Source: Streptomyces spongiicola
GTDB lineage: Bacteria; Actinomycetota; Actinomycetes; Streptomycetales; Streptomycetaceae
Length of the DNA: 64,000 nt
Direction of reading: 5' to 3'
NCBI RefSeq assembly: GCF_003122365.1
Contig: NZ_CP029254.1
Location: 3,491,001-3,555,000, forward strand
Part shown: positions 8,932 through 17,887 of the stretch, piece after piece
Layout: each line of letters starts with the position of its first letter
How positions within the stretch are numbered: position 1 is the stretch's first letter
The notes under the pieces: generated by a model
Database searches by the model: none
Told to the model about the DNA's origin: nothing
What the model saw: only the letters and a program-made list of their open reading frames with translations
Translations under genes and position numbers: made by a program

Positions 8932-9085
8932 ACGCGTGGCACCGCGCCACACCGGGCCGTGTGGCACCGCGCGACACCGTCACGAGTGATACGCGTCACA
9001 ACAGTACCTACGGTGCGGTAATTCCCTGTCCGAATACCCCAGATCGAATTTGCGAACAGCAGATCTCTTGTTACCGTTCTGGAAG

Positions 9086-9123
9086 CCCGGTCGCTGGTGC
9101 ATCCCCCGTCGCCAGCGACCGGG
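9086..9123 (+). terminator. 12-bp hairpin, attenuator or small-RNA terminator
   Basis: Perfect arms CCCGGTCGCTGG (9086-9097) and CCAGCGACCGGG (9112-9123) with a 14-base loop. It follows an AT-richer segment with a possible TTGCGA / TACCGT promoter pair (about 9051-9078) and is followed by CGTCTCCATTT. It precedes the doubtful frame starting near 9186. It may end a short RNA or act as an attenuator; no gene decides between these. Confidence 0.45.
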
Positions 9124-10208
9124 CGTCTCCATTTCCGGGCGACGGCCCGACTCCCTCCCCGCATCAACTACCGCGAGGAGAAGGGAAGTTGCTGTCCGTC
9201 CGGGACAGCAGTGACATCACTCGGACTTCCCCGGAACTCTCAGGCCGCGCGATCGCGGAGTTCGAACGGTTTCGCCTCCGTCCTTCTCACACGGTGTTTC
9301 CCAGACCGCGGGTCCAGGTCTCCCGTCCGTTCGCGCAATGGGCCCCGACGGGGCTTCCACTCGGCGCCGGAATGCCCGGCACGGACACCAGGGCCCGCCG
9401 CCGCCGCGTTGCGGTCGTACGTTCGCTCCCCGACGTCGGGACCGCCGGCGAGGACGCGGTTCCGGGCGTCGACGTCGCGTGGTGCGGCCAGCGGGGGCCC
9501 ACGGCGTTCGCTTGTGCGTCGTACGCCGACGGCGTCGCGGCCGGGCCCGGCCACCTGCCCCGGGCCCGTCGGGGCGTGTTTTCCGGCCACACTTTCCGAC
9601 CGCCCCGCCCTCTTGCCATCCGCCGTTGCGCGGGCACCTCCCGTACCGCGAGGGCGTCGAGCGGCTGCGCCGCGGACGACGGCGAGGGGCACGGAAAAGC
9701 GCGGGACGGCGCGGTACGGCGGAGGGAAGACGGGCAGGCGCGGGGAGGACGGGGGACACAAGGACGCACAAGGAGTGCGCAACGGGGAACAAGCCGAGCA
9801 AACTCGGCAAGGGCCCCCGGGGACGACCGGGCGAACCCGAACCCGATCGCCTTGCTTCCGCCGGGTATCGCCGCGCTTCCGCCCCTGACCGCCGCGGCCC
9901 GTCGGGCTTTGCCGCGCTTCGGCCCGCTTCGGGAAACCGGCGGACGGAGACGTCCGATCCCCGTACGAATACGAAACTGCACGTAACTGCACGAGACAGT
10001 CCGCACCCGTAAGCACGCCGAGCCCCCCAAGCACCCCCACGCACACGCACACACAGGCACAAGCAGCGCCCCTGAGTACCAGTCAGCGCGCGTCGCCGAC
10101 CGGTCCCGTGTGCCCCCTCCCGCACACTCCCGGATCCCACCCGTACGAGTGAGCCGCCGAGCCCGTGCCCAACTCCCCGCCGCCCGGAGAACCGGGCGTC
10201 AGCACGCG

Positions 10209-10919
10209 TCAGTACGTGAGGCGGGATCCTTCCCCGGTCTCCGGAGGGGTCACGCCCGAGGGTGCGAAGACGCTCGCCTCGACGAGGGCGTCGACGACCG
10301 CCTCCACGTCCGGCAGCCACGGAGCCGCCGACCCGGGCAGCGGGGCGCGCTCCCAGCGGACCTGGCCCGTGCCCGTCTCCGAGGGCGGCAGCACCAGATA
10401 GCCGCCGGAGCCGTGGAAGCGAAGCGAACTCGGCACCCGGTCCTTGGCGTGGAGCAGTTCGCCCAGCCGCTCCATCGAGTAGGGGGCGACGAGCAGGGAC
10501 CACCGGGTCGGGGTCGCGAGGACGGGGCCGAGCCTGATCTCCATGTGGTCGAGCGCGGAGAGCGCCCGGGCCCCGGCGACCGCCGGCAGGCTCACCGCGC
10601 ACGGCGCACCGCCTCCCGTGGCGAGCACCACGGGGGCGGCGGGCCGGTGGGTCCACCACCAGCGCACCATCCGCTCGTCGGTGGTCGCCGCCAGGAGCCC
10701 GGGGTCGAAGGGGTGCGCGCCGGGGACGACGCACTCGGGGTCAGGGCAGGCACAGCCGCGCCCGCGCTCGGTACGCCGACCGGCGGCGTTGAGTCCCACA
10801 CCGGGCAGCACGGGCCAGTTCCACTCGGTGGCGCAGGTCAGCGCCGCGTCGAGTTGAGGAGCAGGCCCCCCCTTGCGCCAGAACCGGAGCCTGCGTCGCC
10901 TTCCGAGGATCTCGCGCAT
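10209..10919 (-). CDS. bifunctional DNA primase/polymerase-like protein
   Basis: 236-residue protein resembling the prim-pol family members found across Streptomyces as stand-alone core genes. Visible features are ALTCATEWNWPVLPGV near residue 30, the Cys-rich GRGCACPDPECVVPGAHPFDP (about 53-73) that matches the family's CxCxxxxCxxxGxH pattern, and RWWWTHRPAAPVVLATG. The downstream part has GSGGYLVLPPSETG. Such proteins are named by homology to plasmid replication primases; no activity is shown for this short type. The ATG at 10919 leaves a basic N-terminus (RRRRLRFWRKGG). Transcribed alone, divergent from the PP2C-like gene. Confidence 0.8.
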   Translation of the reverse strand: MREILGRRRRLRFWRKGGPAPQLDAALTCATEWNWPVLPGVGLNAAGRRTERGRGCACPDPECVVPGAHPFDPGLLAATTDERMVRWWWTHRPAAPVVLATGGGAPCAVSLPAVAGARALSALDHMEIRLGPVLATPTRWSLLVAPYSMERLGELLHAKDRVPSSLRFHGSGGYLVLPPSETGTGQVRWERAPLPGSAAPWLPDVEAVVDALVEASVFAPSGVTPPETGEGSRLTY

Positions 10920-11344
10920 GAGCGCTCGTTCCTTTCCGTTGAACGCCGAGGTCCATCACACCATGTGTGCATCACTTCACTGCGCGTACAATGCGGCGTC
11001 TCGCCGCCCAGCCGTAGGCACGGGCGGCCCCATGGGCTCTGTCCATTAAACGCATGGCGAGGGGTGGCGCGCGCCTGGCGCTTGCTCTCCCGCTGTGCTC
11101 GTACCGCCACTCGGTACGGGGCGGCGGCCCACGGCGGTTAGGACGCCGCGACTCCCCCGCCAGGTTCCGGGGCGGTCCCAACTGCCCCTGGCCATCACCG
11201 TTTACGTACCCATCACGCCCGGGATGACTCCCCCCTGGGGCTTCGCCTCGGACTTCACCCTGGGTGGGGTTCCCATGTCGAACGCGCCTAGTCGACCGCG
11301 AATCGCACCCATGGGGAGCGCTTTTCAGCCAAGTTATCAACTCC
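10920..11344. other. divergent promoter region
   Basis: 425 bp between the primase-like and the PP2C-like genes. It holds a TACAAT hexamer on the + strand at 10987-10992 and a TGTGTGCATCAC / CACACCATGTGTG near-palindrome around 10955-10970 that could be an operator. Several short GC-rich hairpins occur between 11090 and 11170. No gene is supported. Confidence 0.45.
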
Positions 11345-12883
11345 ATGGACACCAGCGATACCACCAGGCCAGTGCTGGACATCCCCCTTTGTGTGCGTGT
11401 AGATGTGGATGCAGTGATAGCGGCGCAGATTGACATGGGGGTTTGCGATGCTATTGAGCAGAACGCACCAGCCGGAGGGCTGGCTGCCATGAGCGCCCCT
11501 CACCTGCCGAAAGTGGCTGGAATCAACTCAGCTGTTGCGGCCCCCGCGCAAACTGCCGCCCCACTCGCCCACGCGCCCGGCGCCCTGATCCAGGACCGGC
11601 TGGCCGGTTGGGTGTCCGACCTCACCACGCTCCACGAACTCACCGAACGCCTGGCCCGGACCGGCTCCCTGGACGAGGCACTCGACGAACTCCTGCACGC
11701 GGGCGCCACCCTGGTCGGTGCCCGCCGCGGCATGGCCGTCCTCGAACCCGCGGACGGCCGCGGCCCCGCCAGCACCGTCGGACTCGGCCTCGCCCGCGCC
11801 GACCTGGGCCACATCGAGACGGTCCCCCGCAGCGCCACCGGCTACGGGCGGATCCTCGACAGCGGTACGCCCGGCATCCCCGGTCCCGTCGCCCAGGCCG
11901 ACCTCCTCCACGACGCGACGCTCGACCCGCGGCACCGCGAGGTCGCCGCACGCCTCGGCTACGCCGCCAGCTACGCACTGCCGCTCGCCACGGAGGAGGC
12001 GGGAAGGCTGGGCGTCGCCGTCTGGTTCTACGACGAGCCCGCCGAGCCCGTGGACCGCCAGCGCCATCTCGTCGGCCTCTACGGCCGGTACGCCACCGAG
12101 CACCTGGCCCGGATGCTGGAACTGGAGCGAACCCGCCACCAGATGGCCGCCATCGCCGACGAACTGCTGCCGGGCAGGCTGCCCCGGGTCCCGGGCGTCC
12201 GGCTCGCGGCCCGGCATCTCACCGGACCGCGCGGCGGCGGCGAGTGGTACGACGCGCTGCCGCTGCCCGAGGGCGCCCTGGGGCTCGCCGTGGGCTCGGT
12301 CTCCGGTTCGGGACCGAGCGCGCTGGCCGCCACGAGCAGGCTCCGGGCCGGCCTGCGGGCGTACGCGGTGATGGAGGGGGAGGACCCCGTCGCCGTACTG
12401 TCGGATCTGGAGCTGCTGCTCAGGCTCACCGAGCCGGCCCGCTCGGCGACCGCGCTCTTCGCCTACTGCGAACCGGCCCCGGCCGCGCTCGGCGACGGAG
12501 CCGGGAGCAAGATCGTGCTGGCCGGCGCCGGGCACACTCCGCCGCTGATCGTCGGGCGGCACCGAACCGAGTTCGTCGAGACGTCGCTGTCGGCGCCGCT
12601 GGGGATGCTCGCGTGCTGGGAGGCGCCCAGTGTGGAGTTCTCCCCCGCACCCGGAGAAACGGTGCTGCTCTACACCGACGGGCTGCTCCGGCGCACCGGA
12701 GACCCGATGGACCGTGCCTTCGCCCGGCTGCACACCGCCGCCGCGAGCGTGCCCAGGGCCCTGCGCGACGACCCGGGCGCGGTCGCCGACCATGTGCTGC
12801 GCACGGTGCTCCCCGGCCCCGGCGCGCCCGACGCCGGACGGGACGGCGAGGACGCGGTGGTACTGGCGGCCCGCTTCGACTGA
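11345..12883 (+). CDS. GAF plus PP2C (SpoIIE/RsbU-type) protein, probably a pseudophosphatase
   Basis: 512-residue regulator. A GAF-like sensor spans about residues 85-250 (LTERLARTGSLDEALDELLHAGATL onset) and a SpoIIE-type PP2C domain about 270-510. Such enzymes normally dephosphorylate anti-anti-sigma factors. Here the metal-binding positions are altered: GGDWYD is GGEWYD (Glu300), GDVxGHG is GSVSGSG (Ser318), and the terminal DD motif reads GEDAVVL (502-503); only YTDGLL (Asp445) is intact. Catalysis is therefore doubtful and a binding role is possible. The start ATG 11345 gives MDTSDTTRPVLDIP; upstream frame is poor and no strong ribosome-binding site is seen. It is separate from the downstream peptidase. 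Confidence 0.85.
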   Translation: MDTSDTTRPVLDIPLCVRVDVDAVIAAQIDMGVCDAIEQNAPAGGLAAMSAPHLPKVAGINSAVAAPAQTAAPLAHAPGALIQDRLAGWVSDLTTLHELTERLARTGSLDEALDELLHAGATLVGARRGMAVLEPADGRGPASTVGLGLARADLGHIETVPRSATGYGRILDSGTPGIPGPVAQADLLHDATLDPRHREVAARLGYAASYALPLATEEAGRLGVAVWFYDEPAEPVDRQRHLVGLYGRYATEHLARMLELERTRHQMAAIADELLPGRLPRVPGVRLAARHLTGPRGGGEWYDALPLPEGALGLAVGSVSGSGPSALAATSRLRAGLRAYAVMEGEDPVAVLSDLELLLRLTEPARSATALFAYCEPAPAALGDGAGSKIVLAGAGHTPPLIVGRHRTEFVETSLSAPLGMLACWEAPSVEFSPAPGETVLLYTDGLLRRTGDPMDRAFARLHTAAASVPRALRDDPGAVADHVLRTVLPGPGAPDAGRDGEDAVVLAARFD

Positions 12884-12889
12884 CGGGAC

Positions 12890-13016
12890 CGACGGGAATC
12901 ACCGGGGCGACGAGGGTGACGTGGACCCTGGGGGTCACGTCGGTGACAGGAACCACGGGGACCACGGGGGTGACGGGGGTGACGGGGACCACGGGGTGAC
13001 GGGCGGGCCGGTCCGG
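12890..13016. repeat. degenerate ACCACGGGG/GTGACGGGG repeat array
   Basis: Between the PP2C-like and aminopeptidase genes, 6- to 9-base units (GTGACGGGG, ACCACGGGG, ATCACCGGGG) recur about fifteen times. The + frames read as Thr-Gly-Val repeats. It lies after the stop at 12883 and has no start signal, so it is treated as intergenic low-complexity DNA. Confidence 0.65.
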
Positions 13017-13133
13017 GTGACGCTCCTGCGGGACGGGCCCGGGCCGCAGGGCTTCCGGCGCTTCCGGCGCTTCCGCGGTACGACCGTACGATGGGTGCGG
13101 GTTTCAGCATCGCACCGACCAGGAGGCAGACCC

Positions 13134-14624
13134 GTGGCAGAGGACCTCATCCCGGAGACCCCGGCGAACGAGTCCGACCGCACCCCCGAGGCGGAGGGGG
13201 CCGAGGAGCCGATCGAGCAGCGCAAGAACGGCCTCTACTGGGAGATCTCCGAGGAACTCGCCGCGAACATGAAGTCCGGCTGGGCCGACACCGAGCTGCA
13301 CGGCCTGGAGCCGATCGCACAGGCGGCGCACACCGAGCGCCGCCGCGCCGCGCTCTCCGCCCGTTTCCCCGGCGAGCGGCTCGTGATCCCGGCGGGCAAC
13401 CTGCGTACCCGCTCCAACGACACCGAGTACGCCTTCCGCGCCTCCACCGAGTACGCCTACCTCACCGGCGACCAGAGCCACGACGGCGTCCTGGTGCTGG
13501 AACCCACCGACGGCGGCCACACGGCGACCGTCCACCTGCTGCCCCGCTCCAACCGGGAGAACGGCGAGTTCTGGCTCGACGGCCAGGGGGAGCTGTGGGT
13601 CGGCCGGCGCCACTCGCTCGCCGAGGCCGCCCGGCTGCTGGGCATCCCGGCCGAGGACGTGCGCGAACTGCCGGGCACGCTGCGCCAGGCCACCGGCCCG
13701 GTACGCGTCGTCCGCGGCCACGACGCGGGCATCGAGTCCGCCCTGACCGACAAGGTCACCGCGGAGCGCGACGAGGAGCTGCGCGTCTTCCTCTCCGAGG
13801 CCCGCCTGGTCAAGGACGAGTTCGAGATCGCCGAGCTGGGGAAGGCCTGCGACGCCACGGCCCGCGGCTTCGAGGACGTCGTGCGGGTGCTGGACCGCGC
13901 CGAGGCCACCAGCGAGCGCTATGTCGAGGGCACGTTCTTCCTGCGCGCCCGCGTCGAGGGCAACGACGTCGGCTACGGCTCCATCTGCGCCGCCGGCCCG
14001 CACGCCACCACCCTGCACTGGGTCCGCAACGACGGCCCGGTCCGCCCCGGCGAGCTGCTCCTCCTGGACGCCGGTGTGGAGACCACCGAGCTCTACACGG
14101 CCGACGTGACCCGCACCCTGCCCGTCAACGGCCGCTTCAGCGGGCTCCAGCGCCGGATCTACGACGCGGTGTACGAGGCCCAGGAGGCCGGGATCGCCGC
14201 CGTGCGGCCCGGCGCGCTCTTCAGCGACTTCCACGACGCGGCCCAGCGGGTCCTCGCCACCCGGCTCGTGGAGTGGGGTCTGCTCGGCGACCTCGACGTG
14301 GAGAAGGTGCTCGAACTCGGCCTCCAGCGGCGCTGGACCCTGCACGGCACCGGTCACATGCTCGGGATGGACGTCCACGACTGCGCGGCCGCGCGCCGCG
14401 AGACCTATGTGGCGGGCACGCTGGAGCCCGGCATGTGCCTGACCGTCGAGCCGGGGCTCTACTTTCAGGCCGACGACCTCACGGTGCCCGAGGAGTACCG
14501 CGGTATCGGGGTGCGGATCGAGGACGACATCCTCGTCACCGAGGACGGCAACCGGAACCTCTCGGCGGCGCTGCCGCGCCGGGCCGACGAGGTCGAGGCG
14601 TGGATGGCCCGGCTCAGGGGCTGA
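13134..14624 (+). CDS. aminopeptidase P family Xaa-Pro peptidase
   Basis: 496-residue M24B metallopeptidase that removes N-terminal residues before proline. The N-terminal creatinase-like domain spans about 60-230 and the pita-bread catalytic domain about 240-490. Metal ligands are recognisable: Asp in LLLDAGVE, Asp in YTADVTRT, His in LHGTGHMLGMDVHD, Glu in LTVEPGLYF and Glu in GVRIEDDILV. The GTG at 13134 follows an AGGAGG at 13121. The N-terminal 35 residues are acidic and probably disordered. Cytosolic. It is monocistronic between the repeat array and a convergent ATPase gene. Length agrees with actinobacterial PepP enzymes. Confidence 0.93.
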   Translation: MAEDLIPETPANESDRTPEAEGAEEPIEQRKNGLYWEISEELAANMKSGWADTELHGLEPIAQAAHTERRRAALSARFPGERLVIPAGNLRTRSNDTEYAFRASTEYAYLTGDQSHDGVLVLEPTDGGHTATVHLLPRSNRENGEFWLDGQGELWVGRRHSLAEAARLLGIPAEDVRELPGTLRQATGPVRVVRGHDAGIESALTDKVTAERDEELRVFLSEARLVKDEFEIAELGKACDATARGFEDVVRVLDRAEATSERYVEGTFFLRARVEGNDVGYGSICAAGPHATTLHWVRNDGPVRPGELLLLDAGVETTELYTADVTRTLPVNGRFSGLQRRIYDAVYEAQEAGIAAVRPGALFSDFHDAAQRVLATRLVEWGLLGDLDVEKVLELGLQRRWTLHGTGHMLGMDVHDCAAARRETYVAGTLEPGMCLTVEPGLYFQADDLTVPEEYRGIGVRIEDDILVTEDGNRNLSAALPRRADEVEAWMARLRG

Positions 14625-14774
14625 CGCCCGCCGCGGGCGCGGTCCCGCCGCGGACCGCCGCGGACCGCACCGGAGCAGGCCGGAGTCGGCCGGAGCGGGC
14701 CGCGGGTGCGGTCCGGGCGCCCGACCGGGGAGGGAACGGCGCCCCGACCGGGCAGGGGGGACGGCACCCTTCGC

Positions 14775-15218
14775 TCAGACCGCTCCGAGCAGGGCGCCGT
14801 CCCGCCATTTCAGTACCTTGTCGAAACTCACCACCGCACCACGGCCGGGCCGGTTCCGCAAGGACACGTGGTCCGCGAGCTGCTCGATGAGGCAGAGCCC
14901 GCGGCCGCTCTCGGCGGCCGGGCCCGCGCCGGCGAGGTGCGCGCGGTCCGAGAAGCCGGGTCCGCCGTCGGCCACCTCGATGCGGCACTTCTCACCGTCC
15001 AGGTAGGCCGTCACGCGGTACCCGTCCGCCGGGGAGCCGGCCGCGCCGGGTCCGCCGTGCTCGACGGCGTTCGCACAGGCCTCGCTCAGCGCGACGGAGA
15101 GGTCGAAGGAGATGTCGGGGTCGACGCCCGCGGTCTCCATGGCACCGAGCAGAAGACGTCGGGCGAGCGGCACGCTCGCAGCCTCGCGCCGCAAATGGAG
15201 AGACCACCAGATGCTCAT
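14775..15218 (-). CDS. RsbW-like ATP-binding regulatory protein
   Basis: 147-residue GHKL-fold protein like the anti-sigma kinases of the SigB/SigF type. Motifs: N box LSVALSEACANAVEHG (about 43-58), G1 box VADGGPGF (about 84-91), G2 box SGRGLCLIEQLADHV (about 105-119), and the closing GRGAVVSFDKVL. It probably phosphorylates or binds an anti-anti-sigma partner not encoded here. The ATG at 15218 follows AGGAGG with seven bases spacing; the much longer frame reaching 17012 is an artefact of GC bias. It is divergent from the membrane protein gene and has a plausible promoter at 15253-15281. Confidence 0.88.
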   Translation of the reverse strand: MSIWWSLHLRREAASVPLARRLLLGAMETAGVDPDISFDLSVALSEACANAVEHGGPGAAGSPADGYRVTAYLDGEKCRIEVADGGPGFSDRAHLAGAGPAAESGRGLCLIEQLADHVSLRNRPGRGAVVSFDKVLKWRDGALLGAV

Positions 15219-15252
15219 GCTCCAGCCTCCTGGCTGCGGCTCGACATACCGA

Positions 15253-15281
15253 TACCTATTGCCGGGCCCTGCCTTTCGTAA
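15253..15281 (-). promoter_or_regulatory. candidate promoter of the RsbW-like gene
   Basis: On the minus strand TTACGA (15281-15276) and TAGGTA (15258-15253) are separated by 17 bases, and lie about 35-60 bases upstream of the ATG. Hexamers are only partial matches to the vegetative consensus. Confidence 0.4.
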
Positions 15282-15432
15282 GCGCGGAGTTGACGTGTTC
15301 GCCCTCGTTCGGCGGATGCGCCGATGGGCCATGCCGGTGTAGGCGCACTCCAGGTGGGCGAGCGGGTCCCAAACGTGACCTTCCGGACCCGCCGCGGGGA
15401 CCCGCCCGGCCCGATGGGATGATGTCCCGGCC

Positions 15433-16293
15433 ATGTCTGCCCAACCGCCGGTCGCCCCCGGCGACGCGCCCGCCGCGACAGGACCGCGGCTGCTGAGGGC
15501 CGCGGTGTTCGCCGCGGTCTGCGTCGTGCTGTCCGCACTGGGCCACGTCCTGGCCGCCTGCGCTCCGGTCCCCTGGTGGACGCTGCTCGCCGGTTTCCTG
15601 ACGGTGGCCGCGGTAGTGGCGCCGCTGGCCGGCCGCTCGCGCTCGCTGCCCGCCGTCGTGGCCGCCCTGGCCGGCGGGCAGCTCGCCCTGCACTCCCTCT
15701 TCGGGCTCGGCCAGCGCCCCGCCCGGGTGGCGCCGGGCACCGACGACGCCGTCGTCCGGCTGGCGGCGAAGCTGACCTGCGGGACCGCCGGTGACGCGCT
15801 GGGCCCGGCCGAGGCGCACCGCATCGTCGCCGGAGCCGGCATCGACCCGGCGACCGTGGTGCAGGCAGCACGCGCCGGGCACACCGGACATACCGCGCAC
15901 ATCGCGGCCGTGCCGAACGGCGTCCTGGAGTCGGGCGGGCTGCTGCCGAGCCTGCCCATGGTGCTCGGCCATCTGCTGGCGGCGCTGGTGACGGGCTGGC
16001 TGCTGCGCCGCGGCGACCTCGCGCTGCTGCGGCTCGCCGAGTTCTCCGCCCAGGGTGCCCAGGGAGCCGGTGAGGTGGTGGCCGAAGGCGCGCTCGTACG
16101 CGCTCTGCGGGCCGCCGTCGTTCTCGTACGGGAACTGCTCGCCGGGCCGCCGGCCGCGCCGGGGGCCGCTCCGGGGCGCGCCGGGGCGGACGACGGGCAC
16201 TCCACGCCGCCCGTGGCGGCACTCCAGCACACCGTGGTCAGGCGTGGCCCGCCCGCGCAGCGCGTCCTCGCAGCCTGCGTCCTCGCAGCCTGA
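15433..16293 (+). CDS. integral membrane protein, unknown function
   Basis: 286-residue hydrophobic protein. Membrane segments are visible at about 22-42 (AAVFAAVCVVLSALGHVLAA), 48-66, 76-96 and about 178-197 (MVLGHLLAALVTGWLL), with Cys51-type proline-rich turns between. The C-terminal third is cytoplasmic-looking and ends in PVAALQHTVVRRGPP. It lies 120 bp upstream of the copper cluster on the same strand, where many Streptomyces encode a similar protein, so a link with copper handling is possible but unproven. The ATG at 15433 is the first in frame; the upstream spacer has only a weak GGGATGATG ribosome-binding site. Confidence 0.75.
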   Translation: MSAQPPVAPGDAPAATGPRLLRAAVFAAVCVVLSALGHVLAACAPVPWWTLLAGFLTVAAVVAPLAGRSRSLPAVVAALAGGQLALHSLFGLGQRPARVAPGTDDAVVRLAAKLTCGTAGDALGPAEAHRIVAGAGIDPATVVQAARAGHTGHTAHIAAVPNGVLESGGLLPSLPMVLGHLLAALVTGWLLRRGDLALLRLAEFSAQGAQGAGEVVAEGALVRALRAAVVLVRELLAGPPAAPGAAPGRAGADDGHSTPPVAALQHTVVRRGPPAQRVLAACVLAA

Positions 16294-16409
16294 ACGCGGC
16301 GCCCCCCGACGACGTACCCCGAAGCGGGTGTCCCGGGCGGTCGGTGCCGCGGCTCCCCCGCGCGTCCGCGCGGCCCGACCGCCTTCCCGCTCACATGGAG
16401 TGCTTCACC

Positions 16410-17189
16410 GTGAACAACGTCTCTCGTCTCGCCGTCGCCGCCGCTGCCGCGGCCTCGTCCGCGCTGCTGCTCTGCGGCCCCGCCTTCGCACACGTCAGCG
16501 TGCAGCCCGAGGGCGAGGCCGCGAAGGGCGGCTTCGCCACCGTCAACTTCAAGGTCCCCAACGAGCGCGACAACGCCTCGACGGTGAAGCTCGAGATCGC
16601 CCTGCCCGCCGACCACCCGCTCTCCTCCGTGCTGCCGCAGCCCGTGCCGGGCTGGAAGGCCGAGGTGACCACGGCCAAGCTCGACAAGCCGCTGACCGTC
16701 CACGGCCGGCAGGTCACCGAGGCGGCCTCGAAGATCACCTGGACCTCGGCCGGCGGCAGGATCGGCCCCGGCCAGTTCCAGCAGTTCCCGGTTTCCATCG
16801 GCCAGTTGCCGGAGGACACCGGCAAGCTCGTCTTCAAGGCGCTCCAGACGTACGACAACAAGGAGGTCGTGCGCTGGATCGAGGAGCCGCAGGACGGCGC
16901 GGCCGAGCCCGACTACCCCGCTCCCGTGCTCACCCTGACCGCGGCGACCGGCGACCACCACGGCGGCTCCGGTGCCGGGAAGGCTGCCGACGGCGCCCAC
17001 TCCGCCGAGCACCCGGACGGCGAGGGCACGGACGACAAGGCCGCGGAAGACAAGGCCGCGGACGAGGAGTCCACGGCCGCCGCGAGCACCACCGACAGCA
17101 CGGCCCGGATCCTCGCCGTCGTCGGCATCCTGGTGGGTGCCGCGGGCGTGGCCTTCGGTGTGCTGGCCGGTCGCCGCCGCTCCGCCTGA
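16410..17189 (+). CDS. YcnI-like DUF1775 copper-associated surface protein
   Basis: 259-residue exported protein. A signal peptide (LAVAAAAAASSALLLCGPAFA) ends just before HVSVQPEGEA; the mature N-terminal His is the copper ligand in the YcnI family. The DUF1775 beta domain covers about 28-175 with the WKAEV and ITWTSAGG strands. An Asp/Glu/Ala-rich spacer (about 185-232) leads to a C-terminal membrane anchor (ILAVVGILVGAAGVAFGVLAG) and RRR. The GTG at 16410 is chosen because GGAG lies nine bases upstream; the ATG at 16395 has no ribosome-binding site. It heads the copper cluster and probably binds Cu(II) at the cell surface and passes it on. Confidence 0.88.
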   Translation: MNNVSRLAVAAAAAASSALLLCGPAFAHVSVQPEGEAAKGGFATVNFKVPNERDNASTVKLEIALPADHPLSSVLPQPVPGWKAEVTTAKLDKPLTVHGRQVTEAASKITWTSAGGRIGPGQFQQFPVSIGQLPEDTGKLVFKALQTYDNKEVVRWIEEPQDGAAEPDYPAPVLTLTAATGDHHGGSGAGKAADGAHSAEHPDGEGTDDKAAEDKAADEESTAAASTTDSTARILAVVGILVGAAGVAFGVLAGRRRSA

Positions 17190-17224
17190 CCGAAGCCCCT
17201 CCTCGACTTCCGGGACATCTCCTC

Positions 17225-17887
17225 ATGCGCTACAAGATCGTGACGGCCGCCGCCCTGGCGCTGGCGGCCTCCCTCTCCCTTTCCGCCTGCGGCACCGGCG
17301 GGGGTCCGGCCGGTGCGGACGGCCCGGTCGCCGAGGTCTCGGCCCCGCCCGGGGACAAGGCGGCGACGGTCCTCGACCGGCCCTTCGAGAAGCCGGACCT
17401 GGTCCTCACGGACACCACGGGCAAGCCGTACGACCTCCGCGAGCGGACCAGGGGCAAGCCGACCCTGATCTACTTCGGCTACACCCACTGCCCCGACGTC
17501 TGCCCGCTGACGATGAGCAACATCGCCGTCGCAAGGAAGCAGCTTCCCAAGGCGGACCAGGACGAGTTGCAGGTCGTCTTCGTGACCACCGACCCCGAGC
17601 GGGACACCGCGGCCGAGCTGGCCAAGTGGCTCCCCGCGGCGGGCGACCCGTCCTTCGTCGGGCTCACCGGCGACTTCCCGACGATCCAGGCGGGGGCGCG
17701 CCAGCTCGGCATCGGCGTCGAGCCCTCCACCAAGGAGAAGGACGGCAAGGTCGTCTCCATGCACGGGACCCAGGTCGTGGCCTTCTCCCCCAAGACCGAC
17801 CGGGGATACGTCCTGTACGGCGAGGACACCACCCCGGACGACTTCGCCAAGGACCTCCCCAAGATCGTCAAGGGGGAGAACCCGTGA
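17225..17887 (+). CDS. sco: Sco1/SenC copper chaperone lipoprotein
   Basis: 220-residue thioredoxin-fold copper chaperone. A lipobox (LSLSAC, Cys about 22) indicates a lipoprotein. The metal site is complete: CPDVC in YTHCPDVCPLTM (about 84-95) and the distal His in VVSMHGTQVV. In Streptomyces lividans the equivalent protein delivers Cu to the CuA site of cytochrome c oxidase and affects copper-dependent development (established for that family). ATG 17225 is 35 bp past the YcnI-like gene; its stop overlaps the next GTG by four bases, so the two are probably translationally coupled. Confidence 0.92.
   Translation: MRYKIVTAAALALAASLSLSACGTGGGPAGADGPVAEVSAPPGDKAATVLDRPFEKPDLVLTDTTGKPYDLRERTRGKPTLIYFGYTHCPDVCPLTMSNIAVARKQLPKADQDELQVVFVTTDPERDTAAELAKWLPAAGDPSFVGLTGDFPTIQAGARQLGIGVEPSTKEKDGKVVSMHGTQVVAFSPKTDRGYVLYGEDTTPDDFAKDLPKIVKGENP

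Larger units (their letters stand above)
8781..10208. other. 1.4 kb gene-poor stretch
   Basis: Frames are open in most directions because of the GC content, but none combines a ribosome-binding site, family motif and steady third-position GC. The most gene-like frame runs rightward from about 9186 (MSVRDSSDITRTSPEL-like if a TTG start is used, with GAGGAGAAGGGAAG upstream) to 9986; its third-position bias is weak and I recognise no domain. The stretch also holds hairpins at 8901-8931 and 9086-9123 and an AT-richer segment at 8990-9080, unusual for this region and possibly a promoter. Confidence 0.5.

Noticed and set aside
9217..10734. 505-codon minus frame
   Set aside because: Out of frame with the primase-like gene it overlaps; Arg/Pro-rich with no domain.
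14775..17012. 745-codon extension of the RsbW-like gene
   Set aside because: The real start at 15218 has AGGAGG; upstream the frame crosses two genes on the other strand.
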